The notes under the pieces are model-generated. The model did not search any database. It saw nothing but the letters and a program-made list of their open reading frames with translations, and had not been told where the DNA came from. From NCBI GenBank assembly GCA_023374025.1, contig SIJG01000021.1, positions 1,695,523 to 1,759,522 of the forward strand: a DNA stretch of 64,000 bases. Direction: 5' to 3'. Both the position numbers and the translations under genes were made by a program. Position 1 is the stretch's first letter; each line of letters opens with the position of its first letter. This document shows, in pieces, positions 45,811 to 55,787 of the stretch. Origin of the DNA: Heterodera schachtii. Taxonomy: Eukaryota; Nematoda; Chromadorea; Rhabditida; Heteroderidae.

Positions 45811-46462
45811 CCCCCCCCCCCCCCCCCCCCCCGGGAGCCGGAAAATCCGACACTGGAAAATCCGACACAAGCGGAAAATCCGACACCGCTGGAAAATCCG
45901 ACACTAGCGGAAGATCCGTCACTGGAAAATCCGACACCAACTTTAAAATTAAAATTTTTTTGATTTTTTGTGTTAATATCTGCCTAGGTTTACCAAGTTC
46001 TCGAATTGAATTTACATATAATTGTTTTTTTTTGCGTCGATTTTTTCACGAAAAATGATCTGATCAGCTTCGGTTGCCTGGGGAGGATTAGGTCCAGGCG
46101 AATTCTCATGATTTTTCCCTTTTCTTAAGACATTGACAAACTTATGGGGTGGGCTGGAACCGAAAGATTTGAGAACAGAGGACGGAATGGCATGCAAAAT
46201 GGAGAATATCCCCAGTCCCATATGCTAAAAACAGTTAAGCACTTTTTCTATTCTCGATTCCCAAGGATCACAGAGATTATTTTAATTATTTTTTTGAGAA
46301 AATTAAAAAAGAGAATACAAAAAGATATAAATATATATGCCTACCTTAAATAGATTATGGCAATAAAAATAATTTTTTTAAATACTTCAGTATTTAAAAT
46401 AACAAAATTATTTTTAAAATTTAAAGTTAGTGTCGGATTCTCCTAGAGCCCCCCCCCCCCCC
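45811..46462. mobile_element. Possible element with poly-C and ATCCGACAC ends
   Basis: Left: a C tract of about 22 bp, GGGAGCCGG, then six copies of GGAAAATCCGACAC with short spacers. Right: GTGTCGGATTCTCCTAGAGCC followed by a C tract of about 15. The ends are roughly inverted. Target duplication was not found. The apparent GKSDT repeats in translation are a by-product of this array. Confidence 0.45.
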
Positions 46463-47023
46463 CGATTATTGCATCATTACTATTATTTTAGCTTGTTGTT
46501 ATAATTTTTATATCATGGCTTTTTTAACTAAATTGAAAATTATAAAATCAATCACAATTTAACATTTTTAATGATGAAAATTGTTGAAAAAAAACACTTT
46601 GTTTTTTGATGGTTTCAGACAAAACACCTTTAAGAATCGACATAAAATTATGAAAATATACTACTAAGAAAAGGCGAAAATTTAAAAGTTTCATTTACGT
46701 TTGAAAAGTTCCTAAAATGTCCGAAATATGGCCAAAAAACGCAAAAAGGGCGAAATATTCATTTATTCCCGAAAACCTCCAAAATATTGAAAAAAGACAA
46801 AGATAAATTAATAAAAATTTATTTGTTTAAATCAATTTTTTCATCATTAAAACATGTTAAGTTGCTATTTTTTATAATTTTAAACTCAGTTACAAAAAGC
46901 TGTCTTTACAAACTATAAAAAACAAACATGAAAAAAAAATATTGAAGCAATAATTGGAGGAGCGGGTAAATAACAACCGAAAATTCAAAATAATTTTATT
47001 TTATAATTTTTTTTTGCTTCAAA

Positions 47024-47563
47024 ATGCTGAAAATTTATTTTATGATTATTTTCTTCTTAGTTTTATTCGTGATAAATGATGGAATTGATGAAGAATTATT
47101 TAATGATTTATGGAAAAACCTAAAGCCATCGACCTCAAAAAAACAAAAAATCGGAGGAATTAATGCCATAAAGGAAGAAACTGTTCATTACAATGAAATG
47201 TCTGAACAACTAAATGCCAATAAGATTGAAATGGAAGATACAAAACCAAAACTATTGCAAAAAATTAGAAAATGCGAAATTACAAAAAAAATGGTTACAA
47301 ATCGTACTGAAATTTATGAATTGAAGAATAAATTAGGAGAAAAAAGTGAGAAGAGAACGGAGGAAAGTGAAGAAATGAAAATGGAACTGATCAGAAAATA
47401 TGATCAAATGAGAAAAGAAAAAATTTATAGGTTTAAATATGACATGAAGAAAAGAAATAAAACTGAATATGAAATTGCGAAAACATTGGGAATTAATCGG
47501 AAGAAAATTTATAAATGGAAAAGGGAATTGAAGAAGGAAATTAGTAAGAGATCAATGGCATAA
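47024..47563 (+). CDS. Secreted lysine-rich protein with a C-terminal helix-turn-helix
   Basis: Single open frame of 179 codons from ATG. Residues 1-20 form a signal peptide (MLKIYFMIIFFLVLFVINDG). The middle (about 35-125) is charged and coiled-coil-like (EMSEQLNANKIEMED, ELKNKLGEKSEKRTEESEEM). Residues about 146-172 form a homeodomain-like/transposase-type helix-turn-helix (TEYEIAKTLGINRKKIYKWK) in a basic context. A secretion signal together with a DNA-binding motif and basic C-terminus suggests an exported protein that could act in a nucleus, for example of a host cell; this is inference. Related fragments lie at 44508-44585 and 47640-47998. Family not recognised. Confidence 0.7.
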   Translation: MLKIYFMIIFFLVLFVINDGIDEELFNDLWKNLKPSTSKKQKIGGINAIKEETVHYNEMSEQLNANKIEMEDTKPKLLQKIRKCEITKKMVTNRTEIYELKNKLGEKSEKRTEESEEMKMELIRKYDQMRKEKIYRFKYDMKKRNKTEYEIAKTLGINRKKIYKWKRELKKEISKRSMA

Positions 47564-47639
47564 TTGAATTTTACTCATTATCTTGTTTTAAGATATAAAA
47601 AAGAAATTTTCATTTTCAAACGAACAAAAAACAGAAAAA

Positions 47640-47998
47640 ATCAAACAATTTGAAAAAATCAAAAAAGAAATTTCAAAAAGATTCAATTTGGAAGCAAATA
47701 GGAAAATTGAAATAAAAATAGCAGCAAAATTGGGAGTTGTATGGGAAACAATTTATAGATGGAAGAGGAGAAAACTCGGATTAATTACTCGTAACATTTT
47801 TATTTACAAATAATTTTATTTTATTTTTATTTTATTCCATTTAAGGAGAAAGAAAATTTTACTCGGATGCTAAGAAAGTAGAATATGTGAAAAGAAGTGA
47901 GGAAATGAAAATAAGAAATCCAATGATGAGTTGCAGAAAAATTGCCGAAAAACTTGGTATCGACAAAAAGAATTTATTGTGATGGAAGAAGAAATTCA
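47640..47998 (+). pseudogene. Two decayed helix-turn-helix repeats downstream of the 47-kb gene
   Basis: First unit: KIKKEISKRFNLEANRKIEI then KIAAKLGVVWETIYRWKRRK. Second unit, after an intron-like AT-rich gap and AG at about 47845: GERKFYSDAKKVEYVKRSEE, then RKIAEKLGIDKKNLL, stop, WKKKF. The in-frame TGA replaces the codon before the conserved W-K. They look like extra exons or duplicated C-terminal modules of the upstream gene. Confidence 0.6.
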
Positions 47999-48107
47999 GC
48001 ACCTGACTGGAGTGTGACTAAACAAATTGAGCCTATAGTTGGAATTAGTCCTTCTTTTAGTGGTATACTTTATTATTTTCTCAAAAATTAATTATTATAA
48101 CTAGGGT

Positions 48108-48775
48108 TCGAGCCCCGTGGGCGGGGGGTAGCTTTTCGCGGGGGCGGGGGTTGGCGGGGGTCAGAGTCGCGGGGGCGGGGGCGATCAAATGTCTCACCCC
48201 CGGGGACGGGGGCGGAGGTTTGCTTTGAATTAGCTCCAAAAAGCTCACAAAAAATATATTTTATGAATGATGTGATTGGCTCCACCTTCCTTTAGTCGAT
48301 CTATCACCTAGATTTAATTTCTTTTTGGCATAAATAGCACAGATTTGTCAGCTAATTTTTTAAACAAAAAAAAAGTTTTTTTGGGAAGGGGGCGGCGGTG
48401 CCGATAGGCGCCGCTGGGCGAATTTGGAAATTTAAGCTCTATTTTCTAACAGATATTTACCAAAAAAAAATTAAGATTTTTCCGATAAATTTTTGATATT
48501 TTAAATACATATATTAAATTTTCATGATTTACTCAAGAAAAAGAACAATTTAATTTCAACGAAATTTTCATCAGGCGGCGCCTGTCGGTGCCACCAGATT
48601 TTTTTTTTGAAAACTTGAGTTTAATTTATTAACAAATTACAAGAATTGTCAATTTTTCTGAGTTATTGTCTATTAATCATAAAAAATAAATTCAAAAGAA
48701 AACGTCAACCGGTATCGAACCCATAACAAAAAATAATGTTAGTGTTGAAGAACTAACCACTAATCCACAAATACC
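48108..48775. mobile_element. Degraded hAT-like element with hairpins and a tRNA-like segment
   Basis: Left end TAGGGTTCGAGCCCCGTGGG with GGGGGCGGGGG sub-repeats; two copies of the shared hairpin at 48391-48416 and 48573-48597; at 48707-48775, minus strand, A-box-like TGGATTAGTGG and B-box GGGTTCGATACC. The left end matches 54628-54645. No right end was found. Confidence 0.6.
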
Positions 48776-49960
48776 GTATTTTCTCTATTTGAAGGCCCTC
48801 CTTTTTCATTTTTTGTCATTGCATTTTTTGTAAAAGAATCAATAATACTTTTAAAATTTTTCTTTGAGTTATATAAATCTGACAGTGTTTCTCTTATGCT
48901 AAATTTTCTATTATCTTTTGTGGTATCCGAAATTTCGGTAAAATAGCTGTCGTCAACAATTTTTTTCTTCTCTAAAAATAATTTGTTGTTTTGTTTCTAA
49001 ACTGTCTTTTCTCTTTAGGTATTTTTAAAAATGTTTTCGTCCATTTAAACTGCAAATAAAAATAAATTAAAAATATTTTTGGCTATAAAACCTTAATAAA
49101 AAAAAATCAAATTAAACTGCTTTTTTACACCTAAAACGACTAAATGGGAAAATGAATAAATTAACAGTTGAAAATTCGATAACAGGCAAAAATTTTCGGT
49201 GGATCCGACATAAATTCGGAAAATGTTGAGCAGAAAGAAACTGTTTTTCGGAATGCCGAAAAATTTAAGTCCAAATGTCTCGGGCTGAAATACACTCAAA
49301 AGAAACCAAAAAAGCAAATCAAAACAGGATGATCTTAGTGCTCAATCAAATTTGATTAATCTTATATACTTTTTGAAAATTTTGAAAATTGGAGTCGGTG
49401 ACCAATTTCTTAGAATTAGTACTGCTAAATTGGGACTCGATGCTTTTCCTTATGTGGTCTAAAAACCAATACCAACCGGGGCAATCGGTTCGTCTCAGAC
49501 CGGAATTTGATGTTGCGTTGGAAAAGCAAAATCTCCATACAATGGTCGCCTTGCGGAATAGGTATGGGCTAAAAAATGAGTATTATCTTATATTTAGTCA
49601 TACAAACTAGTTAAATTTTAGTTTTTTAAATTTTGGTTGAAAATTTATTCATTATAATGCAATTGCATTTTGTAAAATACCCAGTTAATCACAAAAATAT
49701 CTTTTCGAGCTAAAAAACACAAAAGGGTTGGTATGGTATAAAAGGCAAAAGGCGGTGCTGTGTGCAGCAGAAGTCCAAGGGTCATTGCGCGTAAAAAATT
49801 GCAAAAAATAGCTTGAAGAGTGAGTGCCCCCAAAACCAAAACTATTACAAAAAATTAAAAGGAATCATACAAAAATAAAAAAGACCAAAACTGAATTTGA
49901 ACAATTGAGTGCAATATCATTCCTCGATAAACAAGTATTTTTGCGGGGTCAAGGCAGTTC
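48776..49960. other. Mostly non-coding, one weak coding candidate
   Basis: A plus-strand piece at 49389-49606 contains SKNQYQPGQSVRLRPEF, loosely like the macroglobulin motif YxPGQ(T/S)V, but without neighbouring exons or conserved context. I do not annotate it as a gene. Confidence 0.3.
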
Positions 49961-49969
49961 GTACAATGG

Positions 49970-50321
49970 CGTTTCGTACAATTTCAAATGGGAATGGCCA
50001 TAACTTTTTTGTTCTTCAGTAAATTTCTTCAAATTTGGTATCATTCGAAAGCTCTACGTGTTTAGAAGCTATTATTAAGCAGAAGCTAAGCGATTAATCA
50101 TCTCACCAAAAAGTTACGATTTATAGTTTACAAAAAATTAAAATTTTCTTGAATTTTTAAATCTTATAAATCGTAACTTTTTGGTGAGATGATTAATCGC
50201 TTAGCTTCTGCTTAATAATAGCTTCTAAACACGTAGAGCTTTCGAATGATACCAAATTTGAAGAAATTAACTGACGAACAAAAAAATTATGGCCATTCCC
50301 ATTTTAAATTGTACGAAATGC
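49970..50321. repeat. Near-perfect fold-back repeat
   Basis: Arms of about 155 bp (49970-50125 and 50165-50321) pair almost completely: GCGTTTCGTACAATTT...ATGGGAATGGCCAT against ATGGCCATTCCCAT...AAATTGTACGAAATGC, and TTGGTATCATTCGAAAGCTC against GAGCTTTCGAATGATACCAA. The spacer is about 40 bp. It begins 68 bp inside the first intron of the cysteine-rich gene at 50389-50628. Confidence 0.9.
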
Positions 50322-50388
50322 TATCGACCCATGAACAGCCATGAAACCGTTGCCCCTGCCTAATGAGCAAAGAAACAACACCACTTAC

Positions 50389-50628
50389 TGTTTGACAACA
50401 TTTAAGCTCGTATCCTTCGGTACAACAGCCTTGAATGTCTAAGGGTTTTGCACCTTTTGTGGGCATACACATGTGCTTTCCTCCATTAGTGCATGTTTCA
50501 CACGCTGGGTGTTTACATGCGAAGATTCTCATTCTGTCGCCAATATACTTCATAATATCTTTTGAATCACGTGAAACGGTGACGCTGAACAGCAGCATAT
50601 GGACAACGAAAAACAGCTGATTGAACAT
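50389..50628 (-). CDS. First exon of a secreted cysteine-rich gene, apparently truncated
   Basis: ATG at 50628; hydrophobic leader MFNQLFFVVHMLLFSVTVS; then one cysteine module, FACKHPACETC...HMCMP...GCCTEGYELKCC, and a donor CAAACA|GTAAGT at 50388. The module matches the first exon of the 57706-61257 gene in spacing and in the position of the donor. No further exons were found downstream, where the fold-back at 49970-50321 lies. It may be a truncated copy; its start exon and upstream region look intact. Confidence 0.6.
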
Positions 50629-50689
50629 TGCTGAACCCAAACAAACTCATTCATAAAATAACGATGAAAAAAAGATGATCAGTGTTTGA

Positions 50690-51060
50690 TTTCAACTTAC
50701 CTGTTTTTTTTGTTGGTATTGGCGTTGAATAATTAGGGGATGTTGGATGGGTGGTAATTGGAGCAATGAATGGACTCAATCGGTTTTGTCAGGACAGATG
50801 AACAGCGGTGGAAGATGAACTTCTGCAAAATGAAGAACAACATTGCTTTTGTTGGGTTTTCATGGGCTGATTTTCGAAATTATTTTTGTTTTGTCCGAAT
50901 TTCGTAAAATCTTAATTCCTACCAACACATGAACACATCAAGTTTGTTAAGTAAATGAATGAAAATGAGTGCTTTTGCTAGGCTTTCATTGCCTATTTAT
51001 GGACAGGCAAAAAAGGGGTGCAAAAAAGGGCCAAATCATCACAAATTTAGACTTGGTTGA
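50690..51060. repeat. Partial copy of the upstream duplication
   Basis: Segments at about 50765-50870 (ATGGACTCAATCGGTTTTGT, AACAGCGGTGGAAGATGAAC) and 50955-51080 (GCTTTCATTGCCTATTTATG) are diverged copies of 51225-51350, so the region upstream of this gene is itself internally duplicated. Confidence 0.6.
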
Positions 51061-51720
51061 AGAATACGGTGGATGGGATGGAATGAATGGGAGAGTCAAA
51101 TTGGTAGAACCAAGGTAGAAGCAGTTGGACGGGACGGATTACGGTAGATTGAACGAAAACGGAATGTCACCAATATTGTCTGAAATTTGTGAAAAATTTT
51201 AAATCTTATTTGTTAGCAATCAATGGACTCAATCAGTTTTGTCGGGAGGGAGGAACAGCGGTGGAAGATGAACTTCTGCCAAATGAATGAAGAATGAGTG
51301 GCTTTTGCTGGGCTTTCATTGCCTATTTATGGACAGGCAAAAAAGGGGCGGAAAAAAGGGAAAAGCAGCGAAAAGAGGACAAATCATCACAAATTTACAC
51401 TCCCCTAGCACAATTTTTATCCGATCGCTGGGAAAAGCGTTGGAAAATTGAGCAAAAGCGATGAAAAAAGGGAAAAAGCGAAAATGGGAAGCCGAATCAT
51501 CACCAAAACGGCCGATGGAATGCCATTTCCGGTGGATGGGAATGGACAAATCGTACAATTTTTGAGTTTTTTTGCCCCCATCCGATCACAATTTACTGAG
51601 AAAAGTGTTGGCAAATAAATGGACAGTCAATTTTAGCATTAAAAGTAATAAAAATAAATTTAATAAAATTAAAATATAAAAATAGTAAAAAATGAACAGC
51701 AGATACATAAATCTTTCTTG
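51061..51720. repeat. Upstream duplication, copy A
   Basis: About 650 bp nearly identical to 61391-62060, lying upstream of the cysteine-rich exon at 50628. Shared landmarks: GGAATGTCACCAATATTGTC, GGGAGGGAGGAACAGCGGTG, CGGCCGATGGAATGCCA. It contains ATGCCA at 51520-51525. A short open frame GSRIITKTADGMPFPVDGNG on the plus strand is kept in all copies, but no gene model was found. Confidence 0.8.
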
Positions 51721-52613
51721 AAGCTAAAATTCAGAAAGGAATAATTAATTTCATTAATTCAAATATCTTTTGACTTGGAATTACGTTAGCCTAAGCTGCA
51801 AGGTAATTAAAATCAGAAAGAAAAGCTCGAACATATTTTAAATAAACTTATTTTTACTTTTTGTCACATTAAAAAAGGGAAAACTATAAAGAAACAATAT
51901 AAAAGTTAAAAATTAATTTAGTTTAATTTTTTTTTATTGATATTTAAAAGGGCAACTCTTAATTGCTGTTAAATATGTAAGGTTGGAATTCTTCAAAAAA
52001 TATATTAAAATTCAATATGATTTACTGACTTTGAAATTTATTGGATCTAATAATAAAGATGTAGGTATGAAAAAAAATGTGAAATATGGAAATAAATATG
52101 CATCATATAAGCTCAAGGAAATTCTTTGTTTGAACATCAATATCTGTAAATATAATTAAATTTTTGTGACTTTTATTTTAAAATATTTAGTATTTAACAA
52201 TTTTTGGTAAATTTTCGATTTTTGGGAGTTTTCACGAAAAAATGAAAAAATTTGTCGATATTGTCTCGAAATCATCGAATCAAAAAATATCCCCCTAGTT
52301 ATACTTAATCAAATTCATATCAAAGTTTTTTTTAAAGAAACAGCGCCGCTAAAAAGATTAGTATCTATTAATCTTGACCAAAATTTTACACCAACTTGAT
52401 CAGATACTCCTTCATGGTGACCGGGACAACACAAATACGTTGAAAATCCGGGTAATTTTCGAAAACAAATTCCTAGGGGGTTGGAAAATTTTTCAATAAG
52501 AATTTTGAATAAGATTATTGGAAAATGCACAAAATTTACTACCGAATTTCCTTTTGAATGGTAGGGCTACGACTTGTACATAACAAATTATACTATATCA
52601 ATTAAATTTTCAG
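51721..52613. other. AT-rich stretch with dispersed repeat
   Basis: The segment about 52380-52560 is the third copy of the repeat also at 8800-9080 and 21245-21400. Otherwise no features. Confidence 0.4.
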
Positions 52614-52752
52614 TCGAAATTGCTGACCCAGAATTGAAGACATTTGCAAATCAACTGCATGAGCTTTGGAAGAAATTGGGCAAAAAAAATGCCAGAATCG
52701 GTAAATGGAAAGAAACGGAAAGGATTGTTTGGCAATTAATAATGCGAAATTG

Positions 52753-53007
52753 AGGAGGGGGGGGTGAATTAGGGAGTGATTAGGAGGGAATGCCAAAGAC
52801 AAAGTGATCGGAGAAAGGCAGCAAAGTGATCGGAAAGTAGTGCCTTTTGAGCAGTCGCACTAATTTGTCAGTTGGAGGAGGGGGGGGGGGGGGGTGAATT
52901 AGGGAGTGATTAGGAGGGAATGCCAAAGACAAAGTGATCGGAGAAAAGCAGGAAAGTGATCGGAAAGCTGATAGTGCCTTTTGAGCAGTCGCACTAATTT
53001 GTCAGTT
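52753..53007. repeat. Tandem duplication of about 125 bp within the trehalase pseudogene
   Basis: GGAGGGGGGGGTGAATTAGG...GCAGTCGCACTAATTTGTCAG occurs twice (about 52753-52870 and 52876-53006). It sits where the missing trehalase signature exon would be expected. Confidence 0.85.
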
Positions 53008-53157
53008 TTGGCCAAATGTCCGTCCTTAAATGGTAAAGCATTGGAATTCAATTCACATGAATGACCGAATCGGTGAAGCACATGTGTAACAATTATGCCG
53101 AGATGGTCAATAAGTTTGGCTTTGTGCCCAACGGCGGTCGCATTTACTACAACAAAC

Positions 53158-53948
53158 CAGGGATGGCACGGAATTCCGATTTCCGACTTCCGATTTCCGA
53201 TTTCCGACATTTTTGGGGTCGGAATTCCGATTTCCGAAAAAATTTTGGACGTCGGAATTCCGACTTCCGATTTCCGAAATTTTTGATAAAAAGTCGGAAA
53301 TTTTCGGAAATTTTTTTTGAATTTTTTTTCAAAAAATTTACAATTTTTTACAATTTTGGTTAATAAATTGCATTGAAATTTTCAAAAATTTCCCGGCGGC
53401 GCCTATCGGCACCGCCGCACCCTAAAAATCATATTTTTCTTGAGAAATTTTTGCCTCAAAATCGCTAAATTTAGTCTTTTTTGGACAAGATTTGTTAACA
53501 ATTTGATTAAAAATTATAAAAAAATTTTCCCCGGCGGCGCCTATCGGCACCGCCGGACCTCCCCCGCCATGTTTTCAAAATTTTGAAAAAACGCGCCGCA
53601 AAAAAAAAGGTAAAATTTTTGATGAAAATCATCGAATAATTTTTTAAGGCAAATATTTATTTAAATAGATCAAAAAAATTTTGAACCAGATTTTACTTGG
53701 TTAATAATTAAAAATTTAGCCTATTATAATATTTAAAAAATTTTTTTATAATATTTTATTTTTTTTGAAAAATTTCCGATTTCCGACTTCCGAATTCCGA
53801 CGTTTTTGGGGTCGGAATTCCGATTTCCGACTTCCGAAAAATTTTTGGGCCTCGGAAATCCGATTTCCGATTTCCGAAAAAATTTGGACCATCGGAATTC
53901 CGATTTCCGACTTCCGAAAATTTTTGGGGCCTCGGAATGCCATCCCTG
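53158..53948. mobile_element. 791-bp non-autonomous hAT-like element in a trehalase exon
   Basis: Ends CAGGGATGGCA / TGCCATCCCTG; target duplication CAACAAAC at 53150-53157 and 53949-53956. Removing the insert and one duplicate gives a continuous trehalase frame (GRIYYNKRSQPP), which confirms the boundaries. Sub-terminal arrays of GGAATTCCGATTTCCGACTT at both ends; two shared hairpins at 53393-53418 and 53531-53556. Confidence 0.95.
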
Positions 53949-54061
53949 CAACAAACGTTCGCAGCCGCCCTTTCTCACTTTGTCCGTTCGTTTCGCATAG
54001 TTTTGGAAAGTGCACTTTAGTTTTATTAGTAAGACAATGAATGCTTTTGTCCAATTTTCAG

Positions 54062-54157
54062 AATACCGTATTTACTGAATTAGTACCCCCCCCCCCCGGG
54101 GTTCTATTTTTCAACCCCCGCTCGAAAGTGGGGTACTAATGCAGTAAGTACGGTATT
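54062..54157. mobile_element. Small palindromic element, about 95 bp
   Basis: ATACCGTATTTACTGAATTA...ACCCC is the inverse of GGGGTACTAATGCAGTAAGTACGGTAT. It lies in the trehalase intron between 53990 and 54201. A TA target duplication, as in Tc1/mariner-type miniature elements, is possible but not certain. A related start (AATACCGTATTTTCTCT) is at 48772. Confidence 0.65.
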
Positions 54158-54732
54158 TGTTAATTTGAATAATAATAATGTTTTATTTCCTCTGATCAGC
54201 ATGGTCAACGATTATTTTGCGGAGACCGGTGACACGGAATACCTCAAGACCATTCTGCCGGTTCTTGAAAAGGTCCATTTTTTGAGGGGGGGGGGGGGGG
54301 GGGGCAAAACGAAGGTCCAATTAAAATTACAAAAGCATTCTTTTGACAGGAACTGAACTTTTGGCGCACGCGACAATCGGTTAAAGTTAATCGGAACGGA
54401 AAGGACAAGACTTTCTATCAGTACAGAGCGGAAAGCAACGTAAAAGTGGCCAGGGGGGCAATTGGAAGTGACAACAAACGCATTTAAGGTACCCCGTCCC
54501 GAGTCCTTCTGCCAGGATGTCGACTTGGTCCGGCGCATCCCGGAAATGTCGGAAAAGAAGAAGATTTGGAACGAAGTCGCTTCGGCTGCTGAGTCGGGAT
54601 GGGACTTCAGCTGTGAGAGGGAAAAAATAGGGTTCGAGCCCCGCCCCCGCGAAAAGCCACCCCGCGCCCACGGGGCTTTGTACCACCAAATCGGTGAGAG
54701 TGCGCAGAAGAAAGTTTCAAAACATGTAAAAC

Positions 54733-55787
54733 CAGGGCTCCCACTCGTCCTTGATTGGCAAGGATGTCCTTGAAATTAGGCCCTCTCAGTCGAAAATTTG
54801 AAAATATCCTTGAACTCAAGATATCCTTGAAAAATGAGCATTCCAACAAAGAAAACATTCAAAAATTACCAATTTTTCAATTACCAATATTTTGATTAAT
54901 AATGACTAGGGCTCGAAATTATATGGATTAACATATTTTTTTTGCGCATATGCTGTGAAGAAAGGGACTCAAAAATAGCGTTTCTACGTTAAAATTTTGT
55001 GATTTGGTGAAGGTTTTTAGTCCATATAAATCCATATTTTGGGGGTTTTCGAGAATAAATCCATATTTCGCCATTTTTGCTTTTTTAGTCCATATTTTGG
55101 CCATTTTTTGGAAATTTTCACAAAAAATGCAAAAAAAAAAAAAGCGAAAAATACACCCCTAAAGATTGACTTTTTAGAAATTTTTTAAAAATACATCCCC
55201 AAAATACGAAAAATTTGGGTTTTCGACGATCATTTTGGCATTTTTAATAAATATTATCGCCATTTTTTGTGATCTTTTCTTTTTTTAAATGAGAATTTTT
55301 TCCAAATTTTGACAAACTTGGAAGTATTTTTTATACAATGGGCGTCAATAAAAATTTGTATTTTTATGTTTTAAATCCATTTTTTGGAAGTTTATTTGAT
55401 CAAAATATTGAATATAGACACCTTTTTTGAAATTTTTGTGGTTTAAAACACATATTTTGGCAATTTTTAGTCCATATTTTGGTCCATATTTGGCCATTTT
55501 TGAGCTTTTTAGTCCATATTTCGGGCATTTTTAGTCCATATTTGACGTTTTTTAGTCCATATAATTTCGAGCCCTAATAATGACATGATGTCAATAAATC
55601 TTTAAATAATAGCTTATTTGTTATGTCTTTTGCATTAAAAATTTCCATTATTCATTGAAAATCTGTTAACAATTTAACTTAATTTCCAATTCTCCCCGGA
55701 CAGGCCCAAAATCGCAAAATTTGGTGAAAATCTGTTAAAATTAAAAAAAAATCCTTGGGAAGTGTATTTTTCCAATGGGAGCCCTGC
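54733..55787. mobile_element. hAT-like element containing a second, nested element
   Basis: Ends CAGGGCTCCCA / TGGGAGCCCTG are perfect inverted repeats; the interior near each end has TCCTTGAA / ATCCTTGG sub-repeats. No target duplication is visible (TGTAAAAC and CTGATTGA), so one flank may be rearranged; a separate hAT-like end TAGGGTTCGAGCCCCG lies just upstream at 54629. It is in or next to a trehalase intron. Confidence 0.7.
54907..55576. mobile_element. 670-bp nested hAT-like element
   Basis: Perfect 21-bp inverted ends beginning TAGGGCTCGAAATTATATGG; target duplication ATAATGAC at 54899-54906 and 55577-55584. Interior arrays of TTTTAGTCCATATTT. Same family as 40608-41428. Confidence 0.93.

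Noticed and set aside
45780..46058. Apparent P-loop-like GAGKSDTGKSDT protein
   Set aside because: The GKSDT motif is the translation of the GGAAAATCCGACAC array next to a poly-C tract, not a nucleotide-binding protein.
48088..48285. Proline/arginine-rich frame
   Set aside because: It lies in the GGGGGCGGGG sub-repeats of a degraded element.
49389..49610. Alpha-2-macroglobulin-like exon (YQPGQSV)
   Set aside because: A single short motif without neighbouring domain sequence or matching exons.
51316..51614. Conserved plus-strand frame GSRIITKTADGMPFPVDGNG in three places
   Set aside because: All copies sit in one recent duplication, so conservation is explained by copying; no start, splice sites or partner exons were found.
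53061..54054. RNSDFR / GNRKSE repeat proteins
   Set aside because: They are translations of the TTCCGACTTCCGA arrays at the ends of the 53158-53948 element.
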